64,000 nucleotides of DNA from the NCBI RefSeq assembly GCF_035222375.1, contig NC_085887.1, positions 471,501-535,500 of the forward strand, read 5' to 3'. The position numbers and the translations under genes are program-made. This document shows positions 60,443 to 64,000 of the stretch, in pieces. Position 1 is the first letter of the stretch. Every line of letters begins with the position of its first letter. Source of the DNA: Podospora pseudocomata (lineage: Eukaryota; Ascomycota; Sordariomycetes; Sordariales; Podosporaceae). The notes beneath the pieces are model-generated. The model was not told where the DNA came from. It did no database searches and saw only the letters and a program-made list of their open reading frames with translations.

Positions 60443-62138
60443 GGTGACGATAGGGTTAATGGATGAGGTATTAGAAGATGTAGGGTATCACGAAGAGATG
60501 ACTGCTGATATATGGTAAACGAGAGACAGAAACTGCGAGATGCAAGATGCGAGATAGAAGACCAGAACCGAGCACGCAGGAGAGAACTCGTGGTTGTTTA
60601 AATAATATAATACCCACTGGATTTGGTCGCATATTCACCCGGGATTGGGGATCTTGGCCGCCTTCTTGGGAAGGGGAAGAGGCCAATGGGCTGCCTTCTC
60701 CGAGACAAGGGTGGCCAAATCCCCAGCGAATCCCCAGCAGCGACTCCTGCAATTTCACGGCCAGCTTGTGCCCGCAAGCAGCCATCATTGACCAACCGAA
60801 CACCAGACACCGGATTTGTTCATGAGAGATATATTTACTGAGTAATTTATTATTATTTTTTTAAAAATTTTTTTGCCTCGCCATGTCTCTTCTTTGTGAC
60901 TACATGGTGAACATGAGAGCTGCAGGCAACGTGTAACATATGACCGTCAACCGGGATGGGATGTGAACATCCCTACATCGAAGTGGGTATCTTCCATGCA
61001 GTTCGCATGGCGCTTCTTCGATGCGGTTGCTTCCGCGCCCCTGTCCAAGACTCCCGTCCCGTCGACTTGCACTTACACCACAGCTTCCACATGTTGTGGT
61101 GCCAAATGCGAGAAGCCCGTTTGTAAGACCACAGCCCAGCTACGTACAGCTAACAGCCAACGTACCTTAGCTACCAGCGTTTGTATAAGTTGGGACCGTT
61201 GGTTATTGAAACTCAAGTCATTTCTATACTGGTATATGTGGCCTTGTCAGGTGGAGTTAGCGCCCCTAGACGACAAGCTGCTGGAAACAGACCGCAACGA
61301 TCTGCGCGAAGATCGGAATAGGGGATCCCTAGCATAGATTGTCAGCTGTCACTTTGAGGCATCTTCCTGTCACAACGTCAACAAAAGCGTCCGAACTTTC
61401 CCCGTCTGACAACAGAGACTGGTCATACCTCTATTGACAGTCTACCTTCACGCTAGAGTCGCCAGGGGAAAGGATAGGGTCTCCGCAAAAAGCCAACGAC
61501 TGGCAAACAGAGAACTTTGCTGTCAGGCGAAATCCATCTCAGCAACCATTTTCTCGCGCCACAGACCGCTCTTCTGACCCCGCCAATCTGACCTTGAACC
61601 AGTCTCAGTTGTCCCACAGACACAGGGACAGGTGTGGTGAGGGAGTGAAACTGCGCTTTCTCGGTGCCATTGAATCAACTCGTGGATGATCGTCGGGCTC
61701 TCGTCCAACCCCGCGCCCGAGATGTCGATTTGGAGATTGGTGGCTCCCCGTCGCCGGGACTCTTGTGACACCTCAGAGCACTCATTGGTCCGACGGGAGA
61801 CACTGGGCTGGAAGCACAGAGAGCTCGGATCCCTGTCGGTGCTGATGCTTGGCAACAAAAAACGACAAGACCCAGAAACGGAACGGGCGACCGTTCGCTG
61901 CGCAAAGTGCTGAGCCGCCGCCGTGCTGCCAACATCCGATTTGTGAGCCGTGACTGGATGCATCGACTTGATTGCGCCGCGAGCACAAGTCTTTCTTTGC
62001 CTACATCTACAACGACGACTCCCAAAGGCTCCACCGACTGGACTTTTTCCTCCATCCAACCTACTTCTTGTGCTGAACGATGCTCTTCGCCTGACCCACC
62101 ATATTATTCAGAACACCCGACACGACGGTGACGACAAG
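60443..62138. other. Divergent promoter region, CFEM and MFS genes
   Basis: 1.7 kb. On the minus strand a TATA-like AT stretch (60597-60612) lies about 155 bp upstream of the CFEM ATG. An A/T run follows at 60840-60875. No supported ORF or RNA. Confidence 0.45.
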
Positions 62139-64000
62139 ATGGGGCTGGGAGTGCTGGAAGATCGGGTGATGGAACATGTGCCTGGTACGGATACTTGACA
62201 CAACTGAATCTCCATGATACCACTGGAGCCGTCGTGGCTGACAATTGTTCTTCCTCTGCTTTCAGGCACAACCAGATACTTTGACGACCCGGAACGACCG
62301 CAATTCTCTAGCGAGGGAGTCGAGGGCCTCAAGTGCGATACCAGCGGACCGATGCCCATCATTCTCGTCCCTCAGCCATCAGATGACCCTAACGACCCTT
62401 TGAACTGGCCGTTATGGAAGCGCGATCTCATCACCTTTATTCTCTCCGTGACGGCCATCTTTGCGACGTGTCTTGGTCCAATTCTTGCCGCCAACACGCT
62501 GACCCTGACCGAAGATTTCTCGGTCAAATTCTCCAAGGTCGCCGAACTTACAGGATGGTATCTCTTCGGAGTCGGAATTGCCGCCTTCTTCTTCGTCCCC
62601 TCGGGTCGTCTGTGGGGAAAGCGTCATTTGTTTGTGGGCGGAACCATCCTGCTGATCATCACCTCGGCTTGGGGAGGCGCATCGCGACACAACTATGCGA
62701 GCATGGCTGCTGCGAGAGTGTTTCAGGGTGTGGCCACAGCGCCGTTCGAGTCGCTTGTCAATGTTGCGGTGGGAGATCTGTACTGTGTGCATCAACGCGG
62801 CATTCGTATGGCCTTCACCAATCTGGCCGTCTTTGGTGGTGCCTTTTTCACCCCCATCCTGGTGGGCAAGATTACCCATGAGATTGGATGGCAGTGGACC
62901 TTTTACTTTGTCGCCATCTTCTGCGGCTTGTGCTTGCCGGCCGTATACTTCTTTTGCCCCGAAACCGCCTATCGGCGAGACCAGTCTCTCAACACTGATA
63001 TGCTGTCGTCCGATGGCCCAGGCGCCCAACAGTTCTTCGCGAATACTTTGAACGCCCCTGAGGAGCCTGAGAAAACGACGAAGAGAGACGCTCCGTCCAC
63101 TCCTGATACATTGGTTGGTGATGACGCCAACCAGACTCAGGTAGGACTTAGCGAGATTCCCATCTCTTCGGCACCTGCAGCTCCAGCCACTTCATCGACA
63201 GCCGCACCCGTCCCAACAGCTCGGGCGTCAGTGGTCCCTCCGCCCAAGGCGACATTCAAAGACTCCCTTGCCATGTTCAACGGCCGCAAAGCCGACGAGA
63301 ATTTCGTGAAGCTGATGTTGCGGCCAATCGTTCTGTTTTTCCATCCGGCCTTTTTTTGGGCATGCTTGATTCAGGGGTTGATGATTGGCTGGACAGTCTT
63401 CATTGGTGTCATTCTTGCTCAGTTCTTCATCGGCCCTCCTCTCTGGTGGGGCGAGGTTGAAACGGGATATGCATACACAGCGGCGTTTGTTGGCGCTATT
63501 GTCGGTTTCCTCATCGCTGGTCTCTTGTCCGACTGGAGTGCCCGTTTGATGACTAAGTGGAACAAGGGCATCTATGAGCCAGAATTCCGTCTGTTTCTCA
63601 TCATTCCCATGATGATTTTTGGGTCCATTGGTCTGTACGGCTGGGGGCCTACCGCGGATGATCTTCTCTGGGACATTCCCCCTGCCATTCCGCTCATGTT
63701 CTTCGGTTTCCAGGTTGCTGGTATGGTTATTGGCGCAGTGGCCAGCTCGCTTTACATTGTGGATGCTTATCGTAAGTTTTGACGCCCTGTCTACTTGCGG
63801 TAATTCTGATTAACTTCTTCTATAGGCGACCTGGCTATCGAAGGCTTCACCATCATGATCGTCTTCAAGAATTTGCTCAGTTTTGGCCTCACCCTCAAGG
63901 CCTTCCAGTGGCTTGTCCTCAATCAGACCAAGGCTACTCCGTTGTTCAACATTATTGGTTCTGTGCAACTGGTTGTCTGCCTGTCCAGCATTCCGTTGTG
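62139..64000 (+). CDS. MFS transporter, partial at window end
   Basis: Exons 62139-62184, 62266-63771 and 63826 onward; the 3' end is outside the window. Introns are 81 and 54 bp. The first exon (MGLGVLEDRVMEHVP) was found from its GTACGG donor and frame. The cytosolic N terminus contains DDPNDPLNWPLWKRDLITF, the entry signature of fungal DHA1/Hol1-type major facilitator proteins. Helices then follow, with the loop 2-3 motif GRLWGKRHLF. A long Thr/Pro/Ala-rich central loop (about 90 aa, around TPDTLVGDDANQT) separates the two halves. Second-half helices continue to the window edge. The substrate is unknown: drug, polyamine or cation efflux are all seen in relatives. Confidence 0.88.

Overview
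The window looks like nuclear chromosomal DNA of a filamentous ascomycete, most likely a Sordariomycete. Genes are separate and monocistronic. They carry short introns (mostly 48-98 bp) with GTANGT-type 5' sites, CTAAC/CTGAC-like branch points and AG ends. The recognisable gene set (Prp4 kinase, TFIIIC subunit, TMA7, DPM1, CSC1-type channel, ENA-type ATPase, CFEM protein, PAQR receptor) is typical of Pezizomycotina. I see no rRNA, tRNA, CRISPR or bacterial features. Exon joins were derived by hand from splice consensus, reading frame and family knowledge.

Layout. 0-5.1 kb: a Cys-rich extracellular-type protein with an unresolved exon model (-), an uncharacterised nuclear-looking protein with several SUMO consensus sites (+), and a TauD-type sulfonate dioxygenase (-). 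6.6-10.4 kb: a cellulose-synthase-like GT2 (-) and a class II aldolase/adducin protein (-). 11-15.8 kb: a TFIIIC Tfc6-like subunit (+) and a PAQR/hemolysin-III receptor (-), convergent. 17.9-21 kb: one intact 1005-codon secreted repeat protein cut into 14 segments by Lys-Arg sites. It is the strongest candidate here for something undescribed: a kexin-processed polyprotein carrying three classes of repeated peptide.

21-36.8 kb is very gene-poor. Only a Ran1/Sks1-like kinase (-) stands in about 16 kb. The desert contains a helically phased 11-bp GGACCTA array, microsatellites and a 20-nt T run. 36.8-48.4 kb is normal housekeeping: Prp4 spliceosomal kinase (-), TMA7 (+, five exons, one GC-AG intron), a CSC1/OSCA-type channel (-) and an AT-hook protein (-). 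50.8-59.1 kb: ENA-type P-type ATPase (+), dolichol-phosphate mannosyltransferase (+), an SDR oxidoreductase (-) and a CSN8/PSMD8/eIF3k-like protein (+). The shared promoter of the last two holds a roughly 200-bp inverted-repeat (foldback/MITE-like) element. 59.7-64 kb: a GPI-type CFEM protein (-) and an MFS transporter (+) that runs off the window.

The genes do not form one pathway or a recognisable secondary-metabolite cluster. The repeat polyprotein has no UstY-type or other tailoring gene beside it.
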